DNA of 21,131 bases, taken from UBA10003 sp964365025. Lineage in GTDB: Bacteria; Patescibacteriota; Patescibacteriia; Magasanikbacterales; UBA10003. The stretch is taken from positions 1-21,131 of the forward strand of contig CAYIOJ010000011.1 of assembly GCA_964365025.1 (NCBI GenBank). The letters are read 5' to 3'. The position numbers were made by a program, and so were the translations under genes. The notes beneath the pieces were generated by a model that was given only the letters and a program-made list of their open reading frames with translations, was not told where the DNA came from and did not search any database. Each line of letters starts with the position of its first letter. Position 1 is the first letter of the stretch. Shown in pieces: positions 13,298 to 20,118 of this stretch.

Positions 13298-13353
13298 ATC
13301 CCAAGCACTCAATTTAAGAGGCAAAAATTGCCTACTAAATTGAGTGCTGGGAT
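13298..13353. repeat. Long inverted repeat between the thymidylate operon and the GC-rich orphan
   Basis: Arms 13298-13316 and 13336-13353 are complementary over 18 bp with one bulged base (ATCCCA/TGGGAT and GCACTCAATTTA/TAAATTGAGTGC). The 19-nt centre carries AGGCAA/TTGCCT (13318-13332) as an inner stem. No T-run follows on the minus strand, so it is not a standard terminator. It starts 25 bases after the stop of the preceding operon and 39 bases before the orphan's start codon. It could be a processing site, a boundary of an inserted cassette, or a palindromic element. Confidence 0.85.
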
Positions 13354-13378
13354 TTGGCTTAATTTAGATTAAAAAGAA

Positions 13379-14293
13379 CTAATTGACTGTAAACACAGCC
13401 AACATAACAGTATAGCACAAAAACGCCTCTTTGTCAAGAGGCATCAAATCGCGACAATAAGAGAGCTGTTTTGACAAACTTTTTCTATTTGCCAAATACT
13501 CAACATACTTTTGCGTCCATTTTACTATATCATCATGAATCTTGGCGATGTCACCAAAAGCTTTATATTTCTGTATTACTTCGGGATTGGCGCATCCAAC
13601 AAAATAATTTTCTCCTTGCCTGGTATTTTGAGCTATTGAACGCATTTTTTCTAAATCAAAAGGTTGGTTTGGAAATTCTGTTGTATACCGATAGGCAAAT
13701 TGTTTAGCATAAGCGCATATCTCTCCTGGATCGGAAATATAATCAAGGATGTCTTTAATGTCTTCAAGCTCGTTCAAAGAATTATCCGCCCCCGGATAGT
13801 AGATATGTTCAACTTCGTGATAGATAGATTCGGTCAACGCGGCAAAAGCCGCAATCAACTCGTCTTCATTCTGCGCGTCCATTAAACCTTTTAATTCCAA
13901 TTCTATGGCTATCGGCTTGCCTTCGTAACTCACGAGCCCGCTTCTCGAATAACTCATTGTAAATTTTAATTCAATATTGGAAAATTCAGGAGTAATAGCT
14001 GAAAGTTTAAAGGCATTTCTTAAACCATAAATATCGTGTTCCGGCCACACTTTTTTCAATTTTTTCATTAGTATTTTTAGTTTATCAAACGGTTGCGGTG
14101 TTTCCAAAAATTTTTTACTTGTTTCAGGAGATAAAAAAGCACTTTTCAATTTTTCAACAATTCCCTCACTGGTGGCGGTTAATGTGTTTTCTTTTTCAAC
14201 ATCATATTCTGACGAACACTCCTTGCAATTGGCAATAAAATTGCCGTGAATACACAAACCGGCGTCAGTTTTGGTTGAAATTATTTCATCCAT
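13379..14293 (-). CDS. Putative zinc metalloprotease (HExxH)
   Basis: 304-aa protein without a signal peptide. H159-E160-V-E-H163 (IYHEVEHIYY) is the zinc-binding motif of zincin proteases, and E191 in DPGEICAYAKQ, 28 residues later, is well placed as a third ligand. Near the N-terminus C14-x-H16-x6-C23-x2-C26 (CIHGNFIANCKEC) is a separate small metal-binding knuckle, perhaps for target recognition. Protease activity and substrate are inference; the family is not recognised. The start at 14293 is supported by GGGAGG ten bases upstream, lying within the tmk coding sequence; the gene overlaps tmk by 13 bp. It is the last gene of the nine-gene run, followed by the inverted repeat at 13298-13353. 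Confidence 0.65.
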   Translation of the reverse strand: MDEIISTKTDAGLCIHGNFIANCKECSSEYDVEKENTLTATSEGIVEKLKSAFLSPETSKKFLETPQPFDKLKILMKKLKKVWPEHDIYGLRNAFKLSAITPEFSNIELKFTMSYSRSGLVSYEGKPIAIELELKGLMDAQNEDELIAAFAALTESIYHEVEHIYYPGADNSLNELEDIKDILDYISDPGEICAYAKQFAYRYTTEFPNQPFDLEKMRSIAQNTRQGENYFVGCANPEVIQKYKAFGDIAKIHDDIVKWTQKYVEYLANRKSLSKQLSYCRDLMPLDKEAFLCYTVMLAVFTVN

Positions 14294-14949
14294 AGTGTTA
14301 CAACCTCCCAAACTTTTTTATGAATCGCCTCAATAGGCAAAAGATTGCCACCTTCCACACACTCCACCAGCTCAAAATTGGGAAAAGTTCGCGCGATTTC
14401 CAAATACGCCTCTTCCGCGTTTTGCAAATGGAGCAAATCATCTTCGTGAATATCGCGCTTGGCGCCGGCCAGATATTCGCGATGACCTTTTTTATCCACC
14501 AAGGTCTGCGCGATGTCCGATGGCACATGCAAAATAATGTTCAAATCGGGGCGAGGAATTCTAAAAATGTTGTATTCCAAATCATCATTCCACGCGAAAA
14601 ACTTTTTTCTGGCTTCCGGGTCTTTGATTTTTCCGCCCTGATGACCCATATTGGACGCCACATAGCGATTGGCAATGACAATTTTGCCGTCATCCAGCCA
14701 TTTCCTGATTTTAAAAGCCGCCACAAACCTATCCACTGCGTAAAGAATGGACGCGCGATATGGACCGACTTCCTCGGCCGTGCCATAAAGGCCGTTGAGA
14801 TATTCCTCAACAGGCCCGGCGCTTTTCTGGCCGTACTGTGGAAAACTGATAATCTCCACTTGATGCCCTTCTTTTTTCAAATGGTCAATCAACAGCTCGG
14901 ACTGCACGCTTTTTCCAGAGCCATCAATGCCATCAATCATTATAAACAT
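14281..14949 (-). CDS. tmk: Thymidylate kinase
   Basis: 222-aa P-loop kinase phosphorylating dTMP to dTDP. Walker A GIDGSGKS (7-14), the FPQYG block (36-40), the D73-R74 pair of the DR-F/Y motif, and NRYVASNMGHQG (94-105) that contacts the nucleotide are all in place. The lid region carries KKGHREYLAGAKRDIHE. It follows the BRO-N gene with a 4-bp gap and overlaps the downstream metalloprotease-like gene by 13 bp. With thyA and the DHFR-like gene it completes dTMP to dTDP synthesis in the same transcript. Confidence 0.93.
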   Translation of the reverse strand: MFIMIDGIDGSGKSVQSELLIDHLKKEGHQVEIISFPQYGQKSAGPVEEYLNGLYGTAEEVGPYRASILYAVDRFVAAFKIRKWLDDGKIVIANRYVASNMGHQGGKIKDPEARKKFFAWNDDLEYNIFRIPRPDLNIILHVPSDIAQTLVDKKGHREYLAGAKRDIHEDDLLHLQNAEEAYLEIARTFPNFELVECVEGGNLLPIEAIHKKVWEVVTLWMK

Positions 14950-14953
14950 ATTA

Positions 14954-15781
14954 CTATTTACTAAGCCGCTTATTTTGCGGCTTTTGTAAAAAATTCTTTT
15001 TTGACACTACAGAACGCCCGAGTCGTCCTTCCAATTTTTTTCTTGCTCCTCCTGCAATATCACCGCCGGCTTGAGCGTCGGCTTTCAGTTTTCCAATACC
15101 TCTTGAATTTTCCGTGCGATGAATTTCCGTTGTCGCGCGCTCGCCAAGCATATTGAAAATCAGCTCAAAATCATCCATATGATCGCGCAGATTTTCTCGT
15201 TTTAATCCTTTGATTTTTTTGTATTCCGAGGGCGTTATGCCGAAAGTCGCTTTGGAAATTTCAGCTGTTAGAATCTCATAATCCTCATTGTCTTTTGCTC
15301 CGCGATTTTTCCATTCGTCCGTCAATTCCTCGCGAATGGCAATACCGCGCATCCGTTTTTCAATCCAATCGTCAGAATAACCTTTTAATTTGTAAAGCAT
15401 TCTGGTTCGTTTTGTCGCTAATTCAGGATTTTCGATTTCCTGTATTCGTTCATATCCAACTTTTGCCAACCACCGTTTAAATGGCTCGGCTTTTGGTGAT
15501 GGGATTGATTGAATTATGCGAAAAATCCCCTCAGTATTGGCGCAGAGCATCTTTTGTCTACCCCCTTCTGTTGATATTTCAAGGGTATGTACAATTTGTA
15601 CCCACCCTTTGGCCAGTTCTAGATCGCGCAATTTCATACGCTGAATATATTGCTTGGGATCACTTGAATCAATAAGCGCTAAAACCACATCTTCCACCAC
15701 AAACCACCATTCATTATTATATAAAGTTTTTCTAATTTCCTTCTTTTTAAACAAAGCTATTTTTGTTGTAATTTCTGCCAT
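14954..15781 (-). CDS. BRO-N domain protein (phage-antirepressor type)
   Basis: 275-aa protein. The N-terminal BRO-N domain (about 7-115) includes KKEIRKTLYNNEWWFVVEDVV, DSSDPKQYIQRMKLRD and LCANTEGIFRIIQSIPSPKAEPFKRWL (given here in parts). The middle (about 115-230) has YSDDWIEKRMRGIAIREELTDEW and the GITPSEYKKIKGLKRENLRDHM stretch, a layout common to a chromosomal BRO-N family in CPR bacteria. The C-terminus is basic. BRO-N domains bind DNA and in phages act as antirepressors; the role of this chromosomal form is unknown. It sits one base after the DHFR-like gene and four bases before tmk, so it is embedded in the thymidylate operon. The last codons contain an AAGCCGC/GCGGCTT hairpin. Confidence 0.85.
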   Translation of the reverse strand: MAEITTKIALFKKKEIRKTLYNNEWWFVVEDVVLALIDSSDPKQYIQRMKLRDLELAKGWVQIVHTLEISTEGGRQKMLCANTEGIFRIIQSIPSPKAEPFKRWLAKVGYERIQEIENPELATKRTRMLYKLKGYSDDWIEKRMRGIAIREELTDEWKNRGAKDNEDYEILTAEISKATFGITPSEYKKIKGLKRENLRDHMDDFELIFNMLGERATTEIHRTENSRGIGKLKADAQAGGDIAGGARKKLEGRLGRSVVSKKNFLQKPQNKRLSK

Positions 15782-15782
15782 A

Positions 15783-16295
15783 CTATGATTTTTTAATTTT
15801 ATACCTCACCTGCAATACATTTGTATCCAATTGTTTCATTTCCAATAATTCTAAATCCAAATTAACATCCGCCCCTTTGAAAAGAGACAAGCCCTCGCCA
15901 AAGATTTTCGGCTCAATGGTCAACCACACTTCATCAATCAAATTTTCTTTTAAAAATAACCCATTGATAGTGGCGCCGCCGCCAATAATCACTGAACTAA
16001 ATCCGCGACTGGCCAATTCCGGCAACAATTCTCGCGGCTGTGTGTTAGTAAATTCCAAAATCCCTAACTGATTCTTGCTCGCATCCGGCACTTGGCTCAT
16101 CACCACATTCAGTCGCCCGGGCAAGGGCCGGCCAATGGTGTTGTAAGTTGTTTCGCCCATTATAATCACGCCGGCTTTTTTTGTTTCCTCCACAAAAATC
16201 TTTTTGTCGGCCTTACTGGTCCAATTAGCCAAATGATCTGTTGTCTTGGCGATTTTGCCATCAATCGTGATGGCCATTAATAAAATTACTCGCAT
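15783..16295 (-). CDS. Dihydrofolate reductase-type protein (RibD C-terminal-like)
   Basis: 170-aa NADPH-binding reductase of the DHFR/RibD-C superfamily. The N-terminal MRVILLMAITIDGKIA, the VIIMGETTYNTIG segment and the glycine-rich GGGATINGLFL, followed by LIDEVWLTIEPKIFGEG, match this fold. Next to thyA the natural role is to recycle dihydrofolate produced by thymidylate synthase, but the sequence is closer to RibD-C-like enzymes than to classical FolA, so a flavin or pterin substrate remains possible. It lies 4 bp after thyA and 1 bp before the BRO-N gene. Confidence 0.82.
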   Translation of the reverse strand: MRVILLMAITIDGKIAKTTDHLANWTSKADKKIFVEETKKAGVIIMGETTYNTIGRPLPGRLNVVMSQVPDASKNQLGILEFTNTQPRELLPELASRGFSSVIIGGGATINGLFLKENLIDEVWLTIEPKIFGEGLSLFKGADVNLDLELLEMKQLDTNVLQVRYKIKKS

Positions 16296-16299
16296 ATAT

Positions 16300-17172
16300 T
16301 TACACTGCTATTTCAAAAACTATTTTAGGATAACTTTGATAATTTAAAAGTTGGGTATCTTCGGCTTTCCAATTAAAAATGGAGGTGAAATTTTGGGTTT
16401 CAATTTTCGGCAAAGGATATAAATTTGAATCGCGCGAAATCTGCTCTTTGGCGCCATCAATGTGATTAACATAAATATGCGTGTCAGCCAAAAATCCGAC
16501 TAATTTACCCTCTTTCAGGCCTGTTTCTTTGGCCAAAAGATGAAGCAAGATGGCGTAGCTCGCGATATTAAACGGCAAGCCCAGCATTGTATCTATTGAA
16601 CGTTGATTCCACAATAAATTCAATTTGCCATTTATCACTGTCACTTGAAAAGAATAGTGGCATGGCGGCAAAGCCATTTCGCCAATCATTGACGGATTCC
16701 AAGCGCTTACAATCATCCGGCGGTCATCAGGATTTGTTTTAAGTGTTTCAATTATTTTTTTCAATTGATCAACGCCTTGGCCTGTATAATCAGTATCATA
16801 ATTTTGATATTGCGCGTTAAAATGACGCCATTGCCAGCCGTAAATCGGGCCCAAATCCCGTTCGGCTTTCATTTTTTCTTTAGCTTCTGGCGTGTGGCCG
16901 TAAGGCGCTTTTTTCGGACAGGCCCATTCATCCCAAATATGATTATTTCTTTCTTGCAGCCATATTTTATCAGTCAAACCTTTGATAAAAAATTCTAACT
17001 CCACAGCCACGACTTTAAAAGGCATTTTTTTGGTCGTGAGCAATGGAAAACCTTGCGACATATCGTGTTCAAACATTCTGCCGGCCACGGCCAGTGCGTC
17101 CACGCCAGTGCGGTTTGGTTTTCTTTCTCCTTTTTCTAAAATGGATTTAACAATGTCCAAATATGCCTTCAT
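16300..17172 (-). CDS. thyA: Thymidylate synthase
   Basis: 290-aa folate-dependent thymidylate synthase making dTMP from dUMP. Seen are RKPNRTGVDALAVAG with the phosphate-binding Arg, GPIYGWQWRHF, the DDRRMIVSAWNP arginine pair (151-152), the catalytic C171 in ALPPCHYSFQ, QRSIDTMLGLPFNIASYAIL with the dUMP-binding Asp/Asn, and DTHIYVNHID. All key residues appear intact. It begins inside the last 26 bases of the PHP gene, so translation is likely coupled. There is an insertion around PKKAPYGHTPEAKEKMKAER compared with the short E. coli form (264 aa). Confidence 0.96.
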   Translation of the reverse strand: MKAYLDIVKSILEKGERKPNRTGVDALAVAGRMFEHDMSQGFPLLTTKKMPFKVVAVELEFFIKGLTDKIWLQERNNHIWDEWACPKKAPYGHTPEAKEKMKAERDLGPIYGWQWRHFNAQYQNYDTDYTGQGVDQLKKIIETLKTNPDDRRMIVSAWNPSMIGEMALPPCHYSFQVTVINGKLNLLWNQRSIDTMLGLPFNIASYAILLHLLAKETGLKEGKLVGFLADTHIYVNHIDGAKEQISRDSNLYPLPKIETQNFTSIFNWKAEDTQLLNYQSYPKIVFEIAV

Positions 17173-17998
17173 ATATTTTTTTACTTTCTATTTCATTGAC
17201 AGAAATCCCCATCTTTTTCCCGTCATGCGTGTCTGATCCGTATGTAATCGTCAGATTGTATTTTTTCGCCAAAGGCAAAAGATATTTGGCGCGAGATGGC
17301 TCATAGTGTGGATTTTCCATGCCCCACAAACCGGCGACCGCCAATGTTTTTATAATTTGTCCGGCGCTTTTGGGATTGATAAGTTCCAAATCAGGATGTG
17401 CCAGCACTGCTTTGCCGCCGCAATTTTTAATCAAACGGATGGCTGTCACGCTGTTGATCCTTTTCTTGCGTACATAGCCAACCTGCCCGGGTTTGTCCAA
17501 AAAATTATTGATAAAATCCGACAAACTTCCTTCAAAGTTAAAAAGTTTTTTCAAAAGCAAGCGATTGTGTTTTTCATGCAAAACAGCCCGACCCAATTGC
17601 GGCTTGCCAACTGTCGGCTGCTGCAAAAGATGCCGCACCACTTCCGGTTTAAAATTCAAACCCAATTGTTCAAGTTTTGTGAGCACCACTTTGGCGCGCT
17701 CAATTCTTTTATTTTGCTGTTGTTTTAAATGTTCGGCTAGCGGACGATGATTTTTAATCGGCTCATACCCCAAAATATGTAATTCCAAGCCATTCAAATC
17801 CGTGCTCATTTCCAACCCGCGCACTCCCATAATACCATATTTGTTGCATAGTTTTTTAAACAACGCCCAACCGCTGATAGTGTCGTGGTCTGTCAAAGCC
17901 ATTATTTTCACGCCTTTCTTTTTGGCCTGGCGAACCAATTGCTCCACTGTCAAAAGCCCGTCGGAAAATGTGGAGTGAGTGTGTAAATCAATGAGCAT
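17147..17998 (-). CDS. PHP-domain phosphoesterase
   Basis: 283-aa PHP-family metal-dependent phosphoesterase. Metal-binding motifs are in order: H6-x-H8 in DLHTHSTFSDG, TDHDT with H38, E63 in GLEMST, H74 in ELHILGYE, AHPDLE near 200, and SDTHDG near the C-terminus. The layout, with a helical insertion between about 85 and 180, matches the YciV/TrpH (RNase AM-like) subgroup, which hydrolyses 3',5'-nucleoside bisphosphates or 5' RNA ends. Which substrate applies here is inference. Its 3' end overlaps thyA by 26 bp and its start lies 5 bp after the stop of the coiled-coil protein. Confidence 0.87.
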   Translation of the reverse strand: MLIDLHTHSTFSDGLLTVEQLVRQAKKKGVKIMALTDHDTISGWALFKKLCNKYGIMGVRGLEMSTDLNGLELHILGYEPIKNHRPLAEHLKQQQNKRIERAKVVLTKLEQLGLNFKPEVVRHLLQQPTVGKPQLGRAVLHEKHNRLLLKKLFNFEGSLSDFINNFLDKPGQVGYVRKKRINSVTAIRLIKNCGGKAVLAHPDLELINPKSAGQIIKTLAVAGLWGMENPHYEPSRAKYLLPLAKKYNLTITYGSDTHDGKKMGISVNEIESKKIYEGIFGHC

Positions 17999-18003
17999 AA
18001 AAA

Positions 18004-19554
18004 TTAAGCCGCTTTTTTCATTTTATTTATTTTAACATACTCTCGCAAAGGATGTATTCCCAAATTACTCTCGGAAGATTGCGACAAACTTTTTCCTTGT
18101 TGAGCTGATTTTAAGATATTAAATCCGTCTTTGGTTTTGGTTAACAGGATAAAAGCGGCATTCAAATTATCTCTATTAATTCCTGATTCTCCTATTTCTT
18201 CGTCATGGGATCGTACAATTTGACCAACATTCTTGTCAAATACCAACATGCGATCCCGTAAAGCCGGCTTACCTTCGGTCAATCTTAATGCTTCCGCAAC
18301 CTGTTCGGTTGGTATTAAAATTATTGATCTGGCTAAACCAACCCGTAATTTGTCTTCTGTTTCTTCAGATTCATTCAATTGTCTTGACCGCTGTTCAATT
18401 TTTGATAATTCACTCCCTTCACTGTACAAATCTTTTCCGCGGTATTTTAATTCGGCATCTTCCACTGCGGCCTCATGCTGTCTTTCAGCCAAGGACAATT
18501 TTTGTGATAATTCAAGCAACATTTTTTGATAAAGTCCGAGCTCTGTTATATTTTCATCTACAGCTTCTTTGTGAGTACTTAATGCTTGTAGTTGATCATT
18601 TAATTCCTGAATTTTTGTTTCAACTTCATGTAATTCTTTTTGGTATTTTTGTTCTTTTTTTTGCCGCCCAGTTTTGGCTCCCAAACCCTCAACCAAACGA
18701 TCAAAAAGATACGGTTTTAAAGTTGAAAGAATTCTTTTTTTTCCAGCCAACTCAAAACCAGTTATTTCTTTTACTTCCTCTTGCAAAGTAGCAATTTTCT
18801 TATCTAAATCACCAATTAACTTACGCTGATCCTCTAACACTTTTGGAATTTTTTCGTATAACTCGCGGAGAAGATAGTTGCCAATGATATCTGCGGCATC
18901 TTTAGGCAGGTCAATTGATTGAAAATTTTTAACCTGCTCATTGAAATCATCTTCTAAAACAACAACTTGCGCCTCATATTTTTCTTTAGCTTGTTGAACT
19001 AGCGAATCAAACATCTTTCCTGCTAATTTTTTAGCTTCCAACTCTGCCGGATTCCTTTCTCTGCTTATGATAAATTCGCTGCTACTTGGTTTTTTATCTA
19101 AATGATCCTCATATGTACTTTTACCACTAGCCATTCTAGTGGCGCGATGAAATTCCGATTGCGGAGTCAAAACGGCACTTCCTTCCAATGAACCGGAATT
19201 TTTGTTGCCATCAAAAGGTCTGTCAAGAGTACTGTAACCAGTGGCAACAAATCCTTTGGAAAAATAAATATTTTGCTCATAAGGGGCATTGCTGCCCGTT
19301 TTAAACCCTACTTTTCGTTTCCTTAATTGAGCAGCTGACCTTAAGCCACCTTCATTTATAATACCTTCCAAATTTTTTGCTGGAAAAGCATGGGTAAAAT
19401 ACATCCCGCTCACATCGTGACTTTCTTGAAATTCCTTCTCTAATTCTGCCGCAGTACCACGATTAAATTTTTCCTGTTTACCTACTTTTCTATCGCCGAT
19501 AATTTCTGATTGCTCAAATGAGGCGACTGGCTGTTCTGATTCGCGTCCGCGCAT
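18004..19554 (-). CDS. Large coiled-coil protein with a possible ADP-ribosyltransferase-like N-terminus
   Basis: 516-aa protein, family not recognised. Residues about 50-165 contain YFTHAFPAKNLEGIINEGGL (H55), NIYFSKGF (Y97) and SSSEFIIS (E160). The spacing and context look like the H-Y-E signature of DarT/Tpt1/PARP-type transferases, where a 'H...NL..II..GL' block, a 'YFS' strand and an 'EF-V/I' strand build the NAD pocket. From about 175 to 400 it is charged, heptad-like and predicted coiled coil, interrupted near 265-300. The C-terminal part (RSIILIPTEQVAEAL, RMLVFDKNVGQIV) is globular. It lies 4 bp after the kinase gene and 5 bp before the PHP gene, inside the thymidylate run. The enzymatic reading is inference; no macrodomain antitoxin is present nearby. 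Confidence 0.5.
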   Translation of the reverse strand: MRGRESEQPVASFEQSEIIGDRKVGKQEKFNRGTAAELEKEFQESHDVSGMYFTHAFPAKNLEGIINEGGLRSAAQLRKRKVGFKTGSNAPYEQNIYFSKGFVATGYSTLDRPFDGNKNSGSLEGSAVLTPQSEFHRATRMASGKSTYEDHLDKKPSSSEFIISRERNPAELEAKKLAGKMFDSLVQQAKEKYEAQVVVLEDDFNEQVKNFQSIDLPKDAADIIGNYLLRELYEKIPKVLEDQRKLIGDLDKKIATLQEEVKEITGFELAGKKRILSTLKPYLFDRLVEGLGAKTGRQKKEQKYQKELHEVETKIQELNDQLQALSTHKEAVDENITELGLYQKMLLELSQKLSLAERQHEAAVEDAELKYRGKDLYSEGSELSKIEQRSRQLNESEETEDKLRVGLARSIILIPTEQVAEALRLTEGKPALRDRMLVFDKNVGQIVRSHDEEIGESGINRDNLNAAFILLTKTKDGFNILKSAQQGKSLSQSSESNLGIHPLREYVKINKMKKAA

Positions 19555-19558
19555 ATAA

Positions 19559-20113
19559 TTATGTATATTTTTTCACCAAATCATCCAATTGTTGATGCAA
19601 ACTTTTCATATCGCCATTATTATCCACCCTTTCTGTCGCGTGTTTGATAACTTCCAAAATACTTAATTCGGTGGAGCGTTGGTGATCTGCCAAAAACTGC
19701 TCGTATGTTTTGGAATTATCATCAGGATTTTCACCCCGTTTGATCAGTCGTTCGTAACGAATCTTCGGCTCAGCAAAAATTTCCACTAAAACAAAATTGG
19801 GCGCGTCTTGTTCAATGTCAGCTAGGCGCCTAATGCCTTCAATCACCACGACTTTGGCAGTATCTTTGGCAATATCTTTAAACATTGTTTTAGCCATGAT
19901 GTCTTCGCCATACGCCCCGCGCAAAAATTCCGAAAGTCGTATCATATTATCGCGCGCGTGCGGCACATAAACCCGGTTCAAAATATCGCGAAGCATAGTG
20001 GAAAAACGAAAAGTAGCCGCCTGGTGTTTCTCTTCCAGATATTTAGCGGCCGTGCCTTTGCCGCTGGCCAGCAAACCTGTAAAACCGAGGATTACTTTTT
20101 TTTGTTTACTCAT
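19559..20113 (-). CDS. P-loop nucleotide kinase-like protein
   Basis: 184-aa P-loop NTPase. Walker A is GLLASGKGT (13-21), and VVVIEGIRRLADIE resembles the Walker B/strand region of adenylate-kinase-like and dephospho-CoA kinase-like proteins. A lid-like basic segment (RYERLIKRGENPDDNSKTYEQF) follows. It likely phosphorylates a nucleotide or small metabolite; given thyA and tmk downstream, a deoxynucleotide is a reasonable guess, but dephospho-CoA kinase cannot be excluded. The start at 20113 (MSKQKKVILGFTG) is favoured; an ATG at 20125 overlaps the upstream stop and would add MLIF. Confidence 0.75.
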   Translation of the reverse strand: MSKQKKVILGFTGLLASGKGTAAKYLEEKHQAATFRFSTMLRDILNRVYVPHARDNMIRLSEFLRGAYGEDIMAKTMFKDIAKDTAKVVVIEGIRRLADIEQDAPNFVLVEIFAEPKIRYERLIKRGENPDDNSKTYEQFLADHQRSTELSILEVIKHATERVDNNGDMKSLHQQLDDLVKKYT

Positions 20114-20118
20114 AAATA

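Noticed and set aside
13298..13353. Intrinsic terminator for the nine-gene operon
   Set aside because: The stem is long enough but no T-run follows on the minus strand; kept only as an inverted repeat of unknown role.
14970..14990. AAGCCGC/GCGGCTT hairpin as a terminator between the BRO-N gene and tmk
   Set aside because: It lies inside the last codons of the BRO-N gene, lacks a T-tract, and tmk follows four bases after the stop.
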